64,000 nucleotides of DNA. It comes from Caulobacter sp. Root655. Lineage in GTDB: Bacteria > Pseudomonadota > Alphaproteobacteria > Caulobacterales > Caulobacteraceae. The translations under genes were made by a program, and so were the position numbers. Below are positions 15,952 to 24,003 of this stretch, piece by piece (position 1 is the first letter of the stretch; each line of letters starts with the position of its first letter). The notes under the pieces were generated by a model. It had not been told where the DNA came from. It did no database searches and saw only the letters and a list, made by a program, of their open reading frames with translations. Location of the stretch: positions 124,001-188,000 of the forward strand of contig NZ_LMHC01000025.1 in the NCBI RefSeq assembly GCF_001427665.1, in the 5' to 3' direction.

Positions 15952-16485
15952 ATGACCCGCACCATTCTGACCTATGGCCTGATCTCGGGCCTGATCGCCA
16001 TCCTCGGCATCATCGGCACGATCATCGGACCCGGCGACCACAGCGTCTGGCTGGGCTACCTGATCATGCTGCTGGCGCTGTCGGCGGTCCTGTTGGGCGT
16101 GAAGCAGCACCGCGACCGGGTTCTGGGCGGCGTCATCAAGTTCTGGCCCGCCTTCCTGGTGGGGCTGGGCATCGCCGTCATCGCCGGCCTGGTCTATGTG
16201 GCGATCTGGGAGGCCTATCTGGCGCTCACCCACTATACGTTCATGGATGGCTATATCGACAATATCCTGGCGGCCAAGCGCTCGGCCGGCGTCACCGGCG
16301 CCGCCTACCAGAAGCTGGCCGCCGAAATGGAGGCCATGCGCCGCAACTATGCGAACCCGCTGTTTCGCATGCCGATGACCTTCGTCGAGATCTTCCCGGT
16401 CGGTCTGCTGGTCGCTCTGGCCAGCGCCGCCCTGCTGCGGAACCCGCGCTTTCTGCCGGCGCGATCACGGCCGACGGCGGCCTAG
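15952..16485 (+). CDS. DUF4199 family membrane protein
   Basis: The 177-aa protein has four predicted transmembrane helices, the last being PMTFVEIFPVGLLVALASAALL. The YGLISGLIAILGIIGTIIG opening, the paired second and third helices, and the periplasmic loop with many charged residues before PMTFVEIFPVG fit DUF4199. Function unknown. ATG 15952 is supported by an upstream aaagga; a longer in-frame version starting at 15925 is less likely. It follows the membrane-anchored LuxR-type gene. Confidence 0.85.
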   Translation: MTRTILTYGLISGLIAILGIIGTIIGPGDHSVWLGYLIMLLALSAVLLGVKQHRDRVLGGVIKFWPAFLVGLGIAVIAGLVYVAIWEAYLALTHYTFMDGYIDNILAAKRSAGVTGAAYQKLAAEMEAMRRNYANPLFRMPMTFVEIFPVGLLVALASAALLRNPRFLPARSRPTAA

Positions 16486-17024
16486 GGGCGGGGGCTGGAA
16501 GATCGGTCTATCCTCGGCGTGTCCGGAATGAAGCTCGGCGAAATCAAGGCTCTAGAATTTCTCGATCTTTTTCGTCCTCACCCCTTCCAGCCTCGCGGAT
16601 ACTGCTCCCACCTGGAGGCACGGGGAGGGCGCACGTACGGCGACCGATGCGGCTTTCGGGGGTGGTCGAGCGGGAAGCGCTCGCCGGTGGTCTTTGGTGA
16701 CGCCTTCGCGGCGGCCCAGGGCAGGTTCCCTGCAACATGGGACGAAGCCCTGGCGGCGGAGGATCGGCGGACGCGGCAGGTGTGGGCTGAAATCGCCCGC
16801 ACGGTCCGGAAGGTTCGCTAACCTTCCGCCCGCCGGGGGCCTCCATCGGAGCGGGTTAAAAATCCGCGATCCGAAGGCTCTCGTCCGAAGACCACGCGAA
16901 GCGCTCGTCTTCGTCGAAACGGTATTCAAACTGCAAATCATCCGGGCGAGGCCCGGGCGCTTCGCACCCTCCCCACCAACTCAGCGAGAGATCGCGTGAG
17001 GCGGCGAAGCCGCGCGTCCCAAGT
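16486..17024. other. Unassigned stretch between DUF4199 gene and repeat element
   Basis: No convincing gene was found. A plus-strand frame (about 16519-16821, 100 codons) is open, but it has no family resemblance or good ribosome site. Its second half (FAAAQGRFPATWDEALAAEDR onward) looks more protein-like than its first. It may be a decayed gene end. Short direct and inverted c-rich motifs occur near 16560-16640. Confidence 0.4.
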
Positions 17025-17157
17025 CCTCCCCCCGTGGGGGAGGTGTCGGCGAAGCCGACGGTGGGGGGAGAGATCGGCCGATGGCCACGACCCGGATCGA
17101 CGATCCTAAAACGCCCCCCACCGATCGCTGCGCGATCGCCTCCCCCATAGGGGGAGG
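17025..17157. repeat. Inverted-repeat element, family A copy 2 (opposite orientation)
   Basis: The ends are cctccccccgtgggggagg and cctcccccatagggggagg. Inner hairpins are gtcggcgaagccgac and gatcgctgcgcgatc. Its core, read in reverse complement, aligns with the core of 1874-1999 (the ggatcgtcgatcc and catcggccgatc stretches). It lies just before the hfsH stop codon. Confidence 0.85.
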
Positions 17158-17170
17158 ACCTGAAATGCGC

Positions 17171-17944
17171 CTACAGCCCGATCCGCCGCGCGCCCTCGGC
17201 CACCGTCACCACGTCGAACCCGGCCAGGATCGCCCCGTCGACCAGCCGCTCCAGCGCCCCGGTCGTGCAGCCCCAGGGCGACGGCTCCAGAGCCACGTCG
17301 TGGGTGTAGAGGATCAGCCAGGCCTTGCGGGCGTGGGCCTTGTCCAGCCAGTCCAGGGCCACGGCCTCGCCGTCCTCGCCCTCGATGCCGACGGCGGGGG
17401 CCTGGTTGAGGTCGGCGCCGTCGGCGATCAGGCCGTGGTGCAGGGCGCGCAGGGTCTTGAAGCGGCCGGCCAGGGCGGTCTTGGCCGGACTGGCGACGTC
17501 GCCATAGGGATAGGCGAAGCTGACCGGAACGCCCGTGCCCCACGACGCCAGGGCCGCGCCGTTGCGGTCGACGTCGGCCAGGGTCTGGTCCCGCGAGGAC
17601 TGGCCGCAATCGAGGTGCGAGAAGGTGTGGCAGGCGATCTCGTGGCCGGCGGCGTGCAGCCGGGCGGCGTCCTCGCCGGTGGCGAAGCGGCCCATCGGAC
17701 CCTCGCGGCCGGTCAGGCCAGCGGCGAAATAGTAGGTGCCGCGCAGGCCGCGCGCTTCCAGGACCTTGGCTCCAGCCTCGCAGGCCGTGGCCGGGGCGTC
17801 GTCGAAGCTGAACGAGACCATCGGCCGCTCAAGCCTGACCTTGGCCGGCCGGCGGTGGGCCAGACGGATCAGCCGCCGTCGCAGCTTGCCCTTCAGGCCG
17901 CGGTCCGGCTCGTAGGCGTCGACCTTTTCCATGGAGATCTGCAT
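17171..17944 (-). CDS. hfsH: Holdfast polysaccharide deacetylase
   Basis: The 257-aa NodB-homology deacetylase removes acetyl groups from holdfast N-acetylglucosamine residues, which is needed for adhesion and anchoring in Caulobacter. The active-site motif SFDDAP spans residues 46-51, with D48 catalytic and D49 a metal ligand. HTFSHLD spans 106-112, with H106 and H110 as metal ligands. SFAYPYGD is the third motif, and LILYTHDV near residue 215 holds the catalytic His. No signal peptide is visible, so it would be cytoplasmic, as reported for HfsH. The start lies one base after the hfsG stop. Confidence 0.94.
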   Translation of the reverse strand: MQISMEKVDAYEPDRGLKGKLRRRLIRLAHRRPAKVRLERPMVSFSFDDAPATACEAGAKVLEARGLRGTYYFAAGLTGREGPMGRFATGEDAARLHAAGHEIACHTFSHLDCGQSSRDQTLADVDRNGAALASWGTGVPVSFAYPYGDVASPAKTALAGRFKTLRALHHGLIADGADLNQAPAVGIEGEDGEAVALDWLDKAHARKAWLILYTHDVALEPSPWGCTTGALERLVDGAILAGFDVVTVAEGARRIGL

Positions 17945-17945
17945 G

Positions 17946-18905
17946 TCAGACGGCGTCCGAATAGAGGGCGGCCCGGTAGAGCCGCATGGCGAAGGCGCGA
18001 AGCGGCGTCGGGGCCGCCTCGGCCAGGGCGAGGGACTTCAGCATCGGCCGCCAGCTGGCTCGCAAAGGCAAGGGCTTCAGCGCCTTGGCCACGCGATAGC
18101 TGGGATAGCCGCTGACCACATCGAAATGGCTCTTCACCACCCGGGCGAAATTGGCCGCCGACTGCTCGTACTTGGCCGCCAGGGCCGGCGCGGTGTCGAG
18201 GCCCAGATGGGTGGCGGAGTTGTCGATGTGGGCGATCGGATACAGCCGGGCCACCCGCATGGCCCACTCGACGTCCTCCCAGCCCCAGCCGGCGAAGCCT
18301 TCATCGAACCCGATGGTTTCGAAGACGTCGCGGCGGACCAGCAGGTTGGACGTGAAGACGTGCTTCTCGGGAGCCCTGGCCCGCTCCGGGGCCGGGGTGC
18401 AGTCGCTCTTCAGGGCCATGGCCCTGTGCAGTTCATGCTCGGGCCGGCGAGGGGTCTGGTCCAGGGTGAAGCCGCCGAACGCCACGGCGGTGTCGTCGCT
18501 TTCGGCCAGGGCGGTCCAGCGGGCCAGGAAGCCGATCGGGTCGGGCAGCATGTCGCTGTCGAGGAACAGCAGGTGGCGGCCCCGGGCGTGGCGGGCCAGG
18601 CGGTTGCGGCCCTTGGCGCGGCCCTCGTTGGACGACAGGGTGATCAGCCGGGCGGGCAGCTTGAGGCGCTCGATCCGCGTGGCCATGCGCCGGGCCAGGG
18701 CCTCGTCGCCGCCGCCGTCGTCCAGCAGCACGATCTCGGCGTGGACCCCCGGTTCGTCCAGGGCCTTGAGCAGGGCGCCGGGGTCGTCGCGGAAGGTCGG
18801 GATCAGCACCGACAGGCGGGGTTTGGCCCCCTTCTTGTCAAAAGCCGCCCAGGCGACGTTGTCGGTCAGGGTTTCGCCGATGGGGTTCTGTACAATGGCG
18901 GTCAT
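17946..18905 (-). CDS. hfsG: Holdfast glycosyltransferase, family 2
   Basis: The 319-aa GT-A fold glycosyltransferase would add a sugar to the lipid-linked holdfast repeat unit on the cytoplasmic face. Motifs: LSVLIPTFRDDP near residue 30, IVLLDDGGGDE (first Asp box), LLFLDSDMLPDP near residue 115 (DxD metal motif), and GFDEGFAGWGWEDVEWAMRVAR near residue 205 (the ED catalytic region). The ATG at 18905 overlaps the hfsF stop by four bases (ATGA). Tight coupling with hfsF and hfsH indicates one operon. Confidence 0.94.
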   Translation of the reverse strand: MTAIVQNPIGETLTDNVAWAAFDKKGAKPRLSVLIPTFRDDPGALLKALDEPGVHAEIVLLDDGGGDEALARRMATRIERLKLPARLITLSSNEGRAKGRNRLARHARGRHLLFLDSDMLPDPIGFLARWTALAESDDTAVAFGGFTLDQTPRRPEHELHRAMALKSDCTPAPERARAPEKHVFTSNLLVRRDVFETIGFDEGFAGWGWEDVEWAMRVARLYPIAHIDNSATHLGLDTAPALAAKYEQSAANFARVVKSHFDVVSGYPSYRVAKALKPLPLRASWRPMLKSLALAEAAPTPLRAFAMRLYRAALYSDAV

Positions 18906-20359
18906 GCGGGCCCCTCGCTGGCGGTTCCGAAACGGCGCTGGACGATCTCGGTAAGGCGGCCCCGCAGGCCACCGGCGTCGAGGCCTAGGACGACCAGGCC
19001 GTAGACCAGGGCGCCGAGCGAGGCCTTGACGATCAGTTCGGCCACGCCGCCGAAGGCGGGCGTGGCCAGCACGGCGGCGGCCATCAGGGCGCAGGCCAGG
19101 CCGGCCTTCAGCAGGCTGGACCATGGCACGGGCAGGCGGCAGGCGCGTCGGCCCAGGATCGCGGCGCCGATCGCGCCGATCCCGTAGCTGGCGGCGGTCG
19201 ACCACAGGGCCCCGTCCAGGCCGAAGCGCGGGATCAGCAGCAGGTTGAGGGCGACGTTGGCGCCGGCCGGAATGGCCATGCAGGCGATCAGCATCATCGT
19301 CCGCTTGCCCAGGGTGAAGGCCTGCAGCAGGTAATAGGTCGTCACGCCCGACAGCCAGCCGGCCAGGGCGATCCACGGCACCACCGCGCCGGCCCCGGCG
19401 CTGAGCTCGGCCCCGACCATCACCTGCGCCAACGGACGGCCGACCAGGGCCAGGCCGACGGCGGCCGGCAGGGTCAGCAGCACCATGAAGCTGGCCTGTT
19501 CCTGGGCGGCGTCCTTGAGGGCCGTGTGGCCGCCGCGCTCCAGGGCCGCCACCATGGCGGGCCCGCCGGCCATGCCCAGCCAGATGAACACCACGTCCAG
19601 CGTGCGGCTGCCCAGCGAATAGCTGGCGTGATAGACGCCCACCGCCTGCTCGTTGAGGAAGGCGGCCAGCAGGAAGCGGTCGGTGGTCGACAGCACCAGG
19701 GCCAGGATCAGCGACAGCGCCACCGGCAGGCCATAGGCGGCGTAGGCCTTGGCCATCGCCGGGTCATAGCGGCCGCCTTGGGCGCGACGCAGGTCGGCCG
19801 GCAGCACGAACACCAGGCACAGCAGCGAGATCGCCCCCATGCCCAGCAGCGGCGCGGCGCCGCCCAGGCCGACCAGGGCCAGGACCAGGCCCAGCAGGAA
19901 GCCGCCCACGGTCTGGACGATGTCGAGCAGGGCCGCGCTCGAAACCTCGCCGGCCGCGCGGCGGCGCTCTTGCGACAGTTTGGTCAGGCTCTTGACCACC
20001 ACGGCGGCGAAGGCGGCGGCGACGGCGACCTTCAGCGGGGCCGACAACGGCGCGAACCGCAGCACCAGGGCGGCGGCGACCGGCACGACCAGGGCCAGGG
20101 CGAACCACAGGCGATAGAGGGTGGCGAAGTGGTCGGGCAGCCGGCCGTCCTCGTCCTGCCGGGCGTGGAAGCGGGCCATCGAGGCTTCTGTCCAAGTGAG
20201 CAGGATGGTCTGGGTCAGGCTGAGGGCCGAGAAGGCCAGGGCGTAGACGCCGTACTGCTCCGGCGTCAGGACGCGGGTGAACAGCACGATGGTGAGCAGT
20301 CCCACCACGCCTTGGGCGATATTGACCGGCAGGTATCCGAGTACGCCACGCCAGAACAT
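18902..20359 (-). CDS. hfsF: Holdfast polysaccharide flippase (Wzx-like)
   Basis: The 485-aa polytopic membrane protein of the MOP flippase superfamily has about 12-14 helices. The N-terminal VNIAQGVVGLLTIVLFTRVLTPEQYGVYALAFS is the family signature. YHASYSLGSRTLDVVFIWLGM and the helix pairs near the C-terminus match Wzx proteins. It would move lipid-linked repeat units across the inner membrane. ATG 20359 lies 11 bp after the hfsE stop; longer in-frame readings upstream are antisense-like shadows inside hfsE. Confidence 0.93.
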   Translation of the reverse strand: MFWRGVLGYLPVNIAQGVVGLLTIVLFTRVLTPEQYGVYALAFSALSLTQTILLTWTEASMARFHARQDEDGRLPDHFATLYRLWFALALVVPVAAALVLRFAPLSAPLKVAVAAAFAAVVVKSLTKLSQERRRAAGEVSSAALLDIVQTVGGFLLGLVLALVGLGGAAPLLGMGAISLLCLVFVLPADLRRAQGGRYDPAMAKAYAAYGLPVALSLILALVLSTTDRFLLAAFLNEQAVGVYHASYSLGSRTLDVVFIWLGMAGGPAMVAALERGGHTALKDAAQEQASFMVLLTLPAAVGLALVGRPLAQVMVGAELSAGAGAVVPWIALAGWLSGVTTYYLLQAFTLGKRTMMLIACMAIPAGANVALNLLLIPRFGLDGALWSTAASYGIGAIGAAILGRRACRLPVPWSSLLKAGLACALMAAAVLATPAFGGVAELIVKASLGALVYGLVVLGLDAGGLRGRLTEIVQRRFGTASEGPA

Positions 20360-20370
20360 GTTGGGGGCCC

Positions 20371-21888
20371 TCAGCGCACCGCCGACCGATCCCCCAGCAG
20401 GCAGGGGACGGTCATGGCGATGATGTAGAGGTCCAGCCAGAACGACTGGCGCTCGATATAGTCGACGTCCAGGGCGACGCGTTCCTGCACCAGCTGCGCG
20501 GTGTCGACCGGACCGCGCGAGCCGTTGATCGCCGCCCAGCCGGTGACGCCCGGCTTCATGCGGTGGCGGTGGGCGTAGTGGGCGACCAGCTTGGCCGACT
20601 CCACGTCGCCGCTTTTCATGCCGATGGCGTGGGGGCGGGGGCCGACCATCGACATCTCGCCCTTCAGCACGTTGAACAGCTGGGGCAGTTCGTCGAGGCT
20701 GGTCTTGCGGATGAACTTGCCGATCTTGGTGACGCGGTCGTCGTCGGCCGTGACCTGGCGGGCGGCCTTGGCGTCGGCCATCTCGTGGCGCATCGAGCGG
20801 AACTTCCAGACCCTGATCGCCTCGTTGTTGAAGCCGTGGCGACTCTGGCGGAAGAACACCGGGCCGGGGCTGTCCAGCTTGATGGCGAGGGCGGTCAGCA
20901 GCATGATCGGCGAGGCGACCAGCAGGCCGAGACCTCCGACGACCAGGTCCTGGGCGCGCTTGGCGACGGCCCGGCGGGCGTCGGTGGTCGCGCCCGACAG
21001 GTCGACGAAGCGGGCCAGGGACGCGTTGCGCTCGGCCTCTCGGCCGACGTCGACGAACAGGCTGACGGGATTGGGCAGCACTTCCAGGCGCTCGACCAAC
21101 TGGCGGACGCGGATCTGGGCGGTCGAGGTCACGGCGATGATGACGCGGTCGACATAGGGCATGATGCGGTGGTCGATCAGGGCGTTGGTGTCGCCGAGCA
21201 CCGGCACGCCCATCACTTGGGACGGGGCGCGGCCGGCGCGGTCGTCGAAGACGCCCAGCACGTTGACGTCGCCGGTCGCCAGGGCGGCGCGGATGAAGCG
21301 CTCGGCATTGACCGTGGCGCCCACCACCACGACGTTGGGGGTCAGGCGACCTTCGCGGCGGCCATGGTCGATGATCCGCCACCAGGCGGCATGCAGCAGG
21401 CAGATGACGGCGATCACGCCCAGGCCCCAGCCGGCGACGATCCCAGTGGCGCGGACCTGGTCGAAAACCAGGTTGGCGACCAGGACCACCAGGGCGGCGG
21501 CGCCGAACGCCGCCAGAACGCGCAGGCCGTGTCGCTGGAAGGTGTCGCGCCGATGGAAGGCGTAGGCCTCCAACCCATAGAGCGCCGGAGCGAGGGCAAG
21601 GGCGCCGAGCACCAGCGGCGCGAAGGCCCCGGCCGTCAAACGCGCGGCGACGATGACCGCGACGGTCACCGCGCCGACGGCGACGGCGTCGACGACCCGG
21701 AAGATTCTTGAAAGGCTGCGGACCTGCATGCGGGCCCGGGCCGGAACCAGTCGACCAGGCCGGAACGGCCCGCGCCGGCCGACGCCGACCGCGTCGTCGT
21801 CCTCGACCACCGAGCGTTGCGACGCCGCCTGGACGTCAGCCACGCGGACGTCTTCGGTCTCAACAGGATGTGCGATTGCCGACGACAT
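20371..21888 (-). CDS. hfsE: Undecaprenyl-phosphate sugar phosphotransferase initiating holdfast synthesis
   Basis: The 505-aa polyisoprenyl-phosphate hexose-1-phosphate transferase attaches the first sugar phosphate to undecaprenyl phosphate. The N-terminal half has about four transmembrane helices, then a CoA-binding-like domain (NVVVVGATVNAERFIRAAL). The catalytic C-terminal sugar transferase domain runs from about residue 310. It contains SPGPVFFRQSRHGFNNEAIRVWKFRSM, TKIGKFIRKTSLDELPQL and MSMVGPRPHA, then the terminal LDLYIIAMTV. This is the first gene of hfsEFGH. Its upstream region shares the 131-bp gap with tRNA-Ser. Confidence 0.95.
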   Translation of the reverse strand: MSSAIAHPVETEDVRVADVQAASQRSVVEDDDAVGVGRRGPFRPGRLVPARARMQVRSLSRIFRVVDAVAVGAVTVAVIVAARLTAGAFAPLVLGALALAPALYGLEAYAFHRRDTFQRHGLRVLAAFGAAALVVLVANLVFDQVRATGIVAGWGLGVIAVICLLHAAWWRIIDHGRREGRLTPNVVVVGATVNAERFIRAALATGDVNVLGVFDDRAGRAPSQVMGVPVLGDTNALIDHRIMPYVDRVIIAVTSTAQIRVRQLVERLEVLPNPVSLFVDVGREAERNASLARFVDLSGATTDARRAVAKRAQDLVVGGLGLLVASPIMLLTALAIKLDSPGPVFFRQSRHGFNNEAIRVWKFRSMRHEMADAKAARQVTADDDRVTKIGKFIRKTSLDELPQLFNVLKGEMSMVGPRPHAIGMKSGDVESAKLVAHYAHRHRMKPGVTGWAAINGSRGPVDTAQLVQERVALDVDYIERQSFWLDLYIIAMTVPCLLGDRSAVR

Positions 21889-22019
21889 GAGCCCCGAGCC
21901 CGTTGCAGAACGGGGTTCATCCTAGTCCCACGGTCTGAGCTTCACGTTAACGCGGATTTTTCCGACAGCTCGATTGTCACGACGCGGCGAACAGGCTATC
22001 GAACCGCTCCCTCTCAGGA

Positions 22020-22110
22020 GGAGACGTGGCCGAGAGGCTGAAGGCACCGCTTTGCTAAAGCGGCATACCCCAAAAGGGTATCGAGGGTTCGAATCCCTCC
22101 GTCTCCGCCA
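22020..22110 (+). tRNA. tRNA-Ser (anticodon GCU), CCA encoded
   Basis: The acceptor stem is ggagacg (22020-22026) with cgtctcc (22100-22106), and the discriminator and CCA (gcca) are encoded at 22107-22110. The anticodon arm gccgctttgctaaagcggc presents GCT. A long variable arm (taccccaaaagggta) and the T arm gggttcgaatccc identify a class II serine tRNA. The adjacent integrase remnant suggests its 3' end has served as an attachment site. Confidence 0.97.
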
Positions 22111-22120
22111 ACCCCCTCAA

Positions 22121-22300
22121 CATGATCGAGCCGCTTCGTCGGTGCGGGGACAATTGGACGCCAATGACGGCGCTGGCCTTGGCCGCTTCGGCCCCCTTGT
22201 CGGCCCGGTCGGTCCACTTTGCGTAGACCTTGAAGACCATGGCCATGGTCGAATGACCGAGCTGTTTGGCGATCCAGGCTGGGTTGACGATCGGCGCCCC
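22121..22300 (-). pseudogene. C-terminal remnant of a phage-type tyrosine recombinase
   Basis: The minus-strand frame encodes about 60 residues including NPAWIAKQLGHSTMAMVFK then VYAKWTDRADKG. This is the box II end of prophage integrases, with LGH as conserved His and VY as the catalytic Tyr nucleophile. The rest of the gene is absent: the frame upstream turns into unrelated sequence antisense to the gene at 22379. The remnant ends about 10 bp from the tRNA-Ser 3' end, the usual arrangement for a tRNA-targeting integrase. It marks a lost or decayed integrated element. Confidence 0.82.
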
Positions 22301-22378
22301 GCTCGAAGTTGACTTATCATTTCGCTTGCCGTCCCCTCGGGTTGCGCATCGTGGAACCGCGCACGGGGCGAGGGGCGT

Positions 22379-22942
22379 ATGTCCGGTTGGAACCAAAGGG
22401 TTAGGTTCGGGGCGTTGCTGGCTGTCTTGGCGGTGCTGTCGAGCGGTTTCGCGCCGGCCGAGCCCTACACCAAGCCCACGGCCCATCAGGTCAAGAGGTT
22501 CGACACGGTTGGCCGCCTCGTCGCCGAGGCCCCGTGGTGCGAGCGCCTGGGCTTCATCGTCGATCGCGTGAAGATGGACGCCGCGGTCAGCGCGGCCATC
22601 GTCGAGGCGCAACGGGCCGGGCTCGACTATCTCGCCGGCGATGATCTGCTGAACACCGCCATGCGCGCCAATATGGATCGGTTCCAAACCGAGGACGTCG
22701 TCGCCTATGAGGCCGCCGGCTCATCTGCCGCAGCGCTACGGAAGGCCGTTGATGGCTTGGTCGCCGCGCACGCGTCCAGTTGCGCCGCGTTCGTTGGCGA
22801 TGAGTTTGCTGGCGGCGCCTTGACCGGACCTGCCGGCGATGTCCTGGCGATCCAGAAGCAAAAGCAGATCGCCGATCTCATCGTCCGTCGGGAGGCGTGG
22901 AGCCGCATACGCCAAGCGGCCCTCAGGCAAGGTCCGACCTAG
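22379..22942 (+). CDS. Hypothetical secreted protein
   Basis: The 187-aa product has an N-terminal signal sequence (VRFGALLAVLAVLSSGFAPA, cleavage near residue 27). A mostly helical mature part follows, with Cys at WCERLGF, and at SCAAFVGD. I recognise no family. Acidic and Ala-rich helices alternate. It sits between the integrase remnant and the TonB-like gene. The reading frame is supported by a good signal peptide and consistent high-GC third positions. Role unknown; periplasmic location is inferred. Confidence 0.65.
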   Translation: MSGWNQRVRFGALLAVLAVLSSGFAPAEPYTKPTAHQVKRFDTVGRLVAEAPWCERLGFIVDRVKMDAAVSAAIVEAQRAGLDYLAGDDLLNTAMRANMDRFQTEDVVAYEAAGSSAAALRKAVDGLVAAHASSCAAFVGDEFAGGALTGPAGDVLAIQKQKQIADLIVRREAWSRIRQAALRQGPT

Positions 22943-23074
22943 GTTACCCGCGCCGGCGGAGCCGTCCTCACCTGTAGCTGCGATGCGGCGGGAAATCGCA
23001 CGTCGCAAACTGTCACGGGGGTCAATCGTGTCCCCGTTGCGAGCGGCGACAGCGTCTCGACCAACCCACCACGT

Positions 23075-23884
23075 TTATCGCGACGCCGCGAACCCGACTG
23101 TGATTGGCGCGCCGTTGGCGCCGTCCGGGCCTCGGTAGGGCAGGCACCCGCCCAGGGCCGCCAGGGCCCGAGCCTCGGCGACGAGGCGGGCTTCGTCGGG
23201 CGCGGCGCCTGAGGGGCGAACGATCTTGGGCGGCGTTGCGATCATGCCCCGCGCATCCAGGACCACCTCCAGCGTGACCGGAACGGTCGATCGGCCCGGC
23301 AGCTTGCGCCAGCACGGCTCCAGAAAGCCCCAGAGCGATCCCGATCCAGCCGAGGCCTTGACGTCGCTGTTGGCGGAAGAACGCGGACCGGCCTTGTCCA
23401 GTGGCTTGGCGTCGGGCGCGCGGGCGTCGGCGCCCCGGCCGCCGTCGTCACGATCGGACTTGCCGGACGCGGCGGCGTCACGCGCCGCCCGGTCTCGCCG
23501 CACGGCGTCGAACAGCGCGCCGAGGCTGGGTTTCTGCGGCGTGGTCGCGCTGGCGATGACCACCTCGGGCTGGGCCTGCCGCATCCGGGCCATCATGGCC
23601 GCCAATATCGCCGCATCCTGGGACGCCTGCGTGGTCGAGGTGTCGGTGGCCTCCGGCCGGCGTAGGCCCGAAAGCGACAAGACGATATAGGGTTCGACGG
23701 CCTCGGCTCCTGCCTGGCCGCCAGCCGCAAGGACGCCGCCAGGGGGGGAGCCGAGGAAGGCGCAGAGCAGCGCTATGTGCAGGGCGACCGCTCCGCCGAA
23801 GGCCGCCAGGCGACGGTTGCGGCGTCCGGCGCGCGAATCGTCGAAGGCGACGACCCGGAAGGGAGGAAACTGGGTCGGTCTCAT
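23075..23884 (-). CDS. TonB/TolA C-terminal-domain protein divergent from type II secretion operon
   Basis: This single-span periplasmic protein of about 269 aa has one N-terminal transmembrane helix (AFGGAVALHIALLCAFLGS). A long low-complexity Asp/Ala/Lys-rich linker follows, then a C-terminal domain beginning GSLWGFLEPCWRKLPGRSTVPVTLEVVLDARG and ending GGCLPYRGPDG. The CW ... C-x-PY pattern with the beta-strand VTLEVVLDARGMI is typical of TonB/TolA-like C-terminal domains. It could bridge the inner membrane to the secretin (inference). ATG 23884 is chosen; ATG 23923 is also in frame, but the sequence just before it (tatcatat) looks like a -10 element. Confidence 0.7.
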   Translation of the reverse strand: MRPTQFPPFRVVAFDDSRAGRRNRRLAAFGGAVALHIALLCAFLGSPPGGVLAAGGQAGAEAVEPYIVLSLSGLRRPEATDTSTTQASQDAAILAAMMARMRQAQPEVVIASATTPQKPSLGALFDAVRRDRAARDAAASGKSDRDDGGRGADARAPDAKPLDKAGPRSSANSDVKASAGSGSLWGFLEPCWRKLPGRSTVPVTLEVVLDARGMIATPPKIVRPSGAAPDEARLVAEARALAALGGCLPYRGPDGANGAPITVGFAASR

Positions 23885-24003
23885 TGTCGACGCGCCAATT
23901 AGTACTGGTTGCATCCCCTGCATATATGATAGTTTAAGGTGATCAAATACTGACGCTTGATGGGGCGGCGTCGCGCTGAAATCGGCGTGCGTCGGGGGTT
24001 GAG

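Noticed and set aside
16519..16821. 100-codon ORF after the DUF4199 gene
   Set aside because: No ribosome site, family or signal; kept only as part of the unexplained stretch.
18902..21382. 826-codon reading of hfsF with a long upstream extension
   Set aside because: The first 340 codons are a shifted frame of hfsE; the flippase begins at ATG 20359.
22014..22217. ORF across tRNA-Ser encoding a GGIRTLDTLLGYAAL-type peptide
   Set aside because: This is a familiar artefact of translating a tRNA-Ser gene in a wrong frame.
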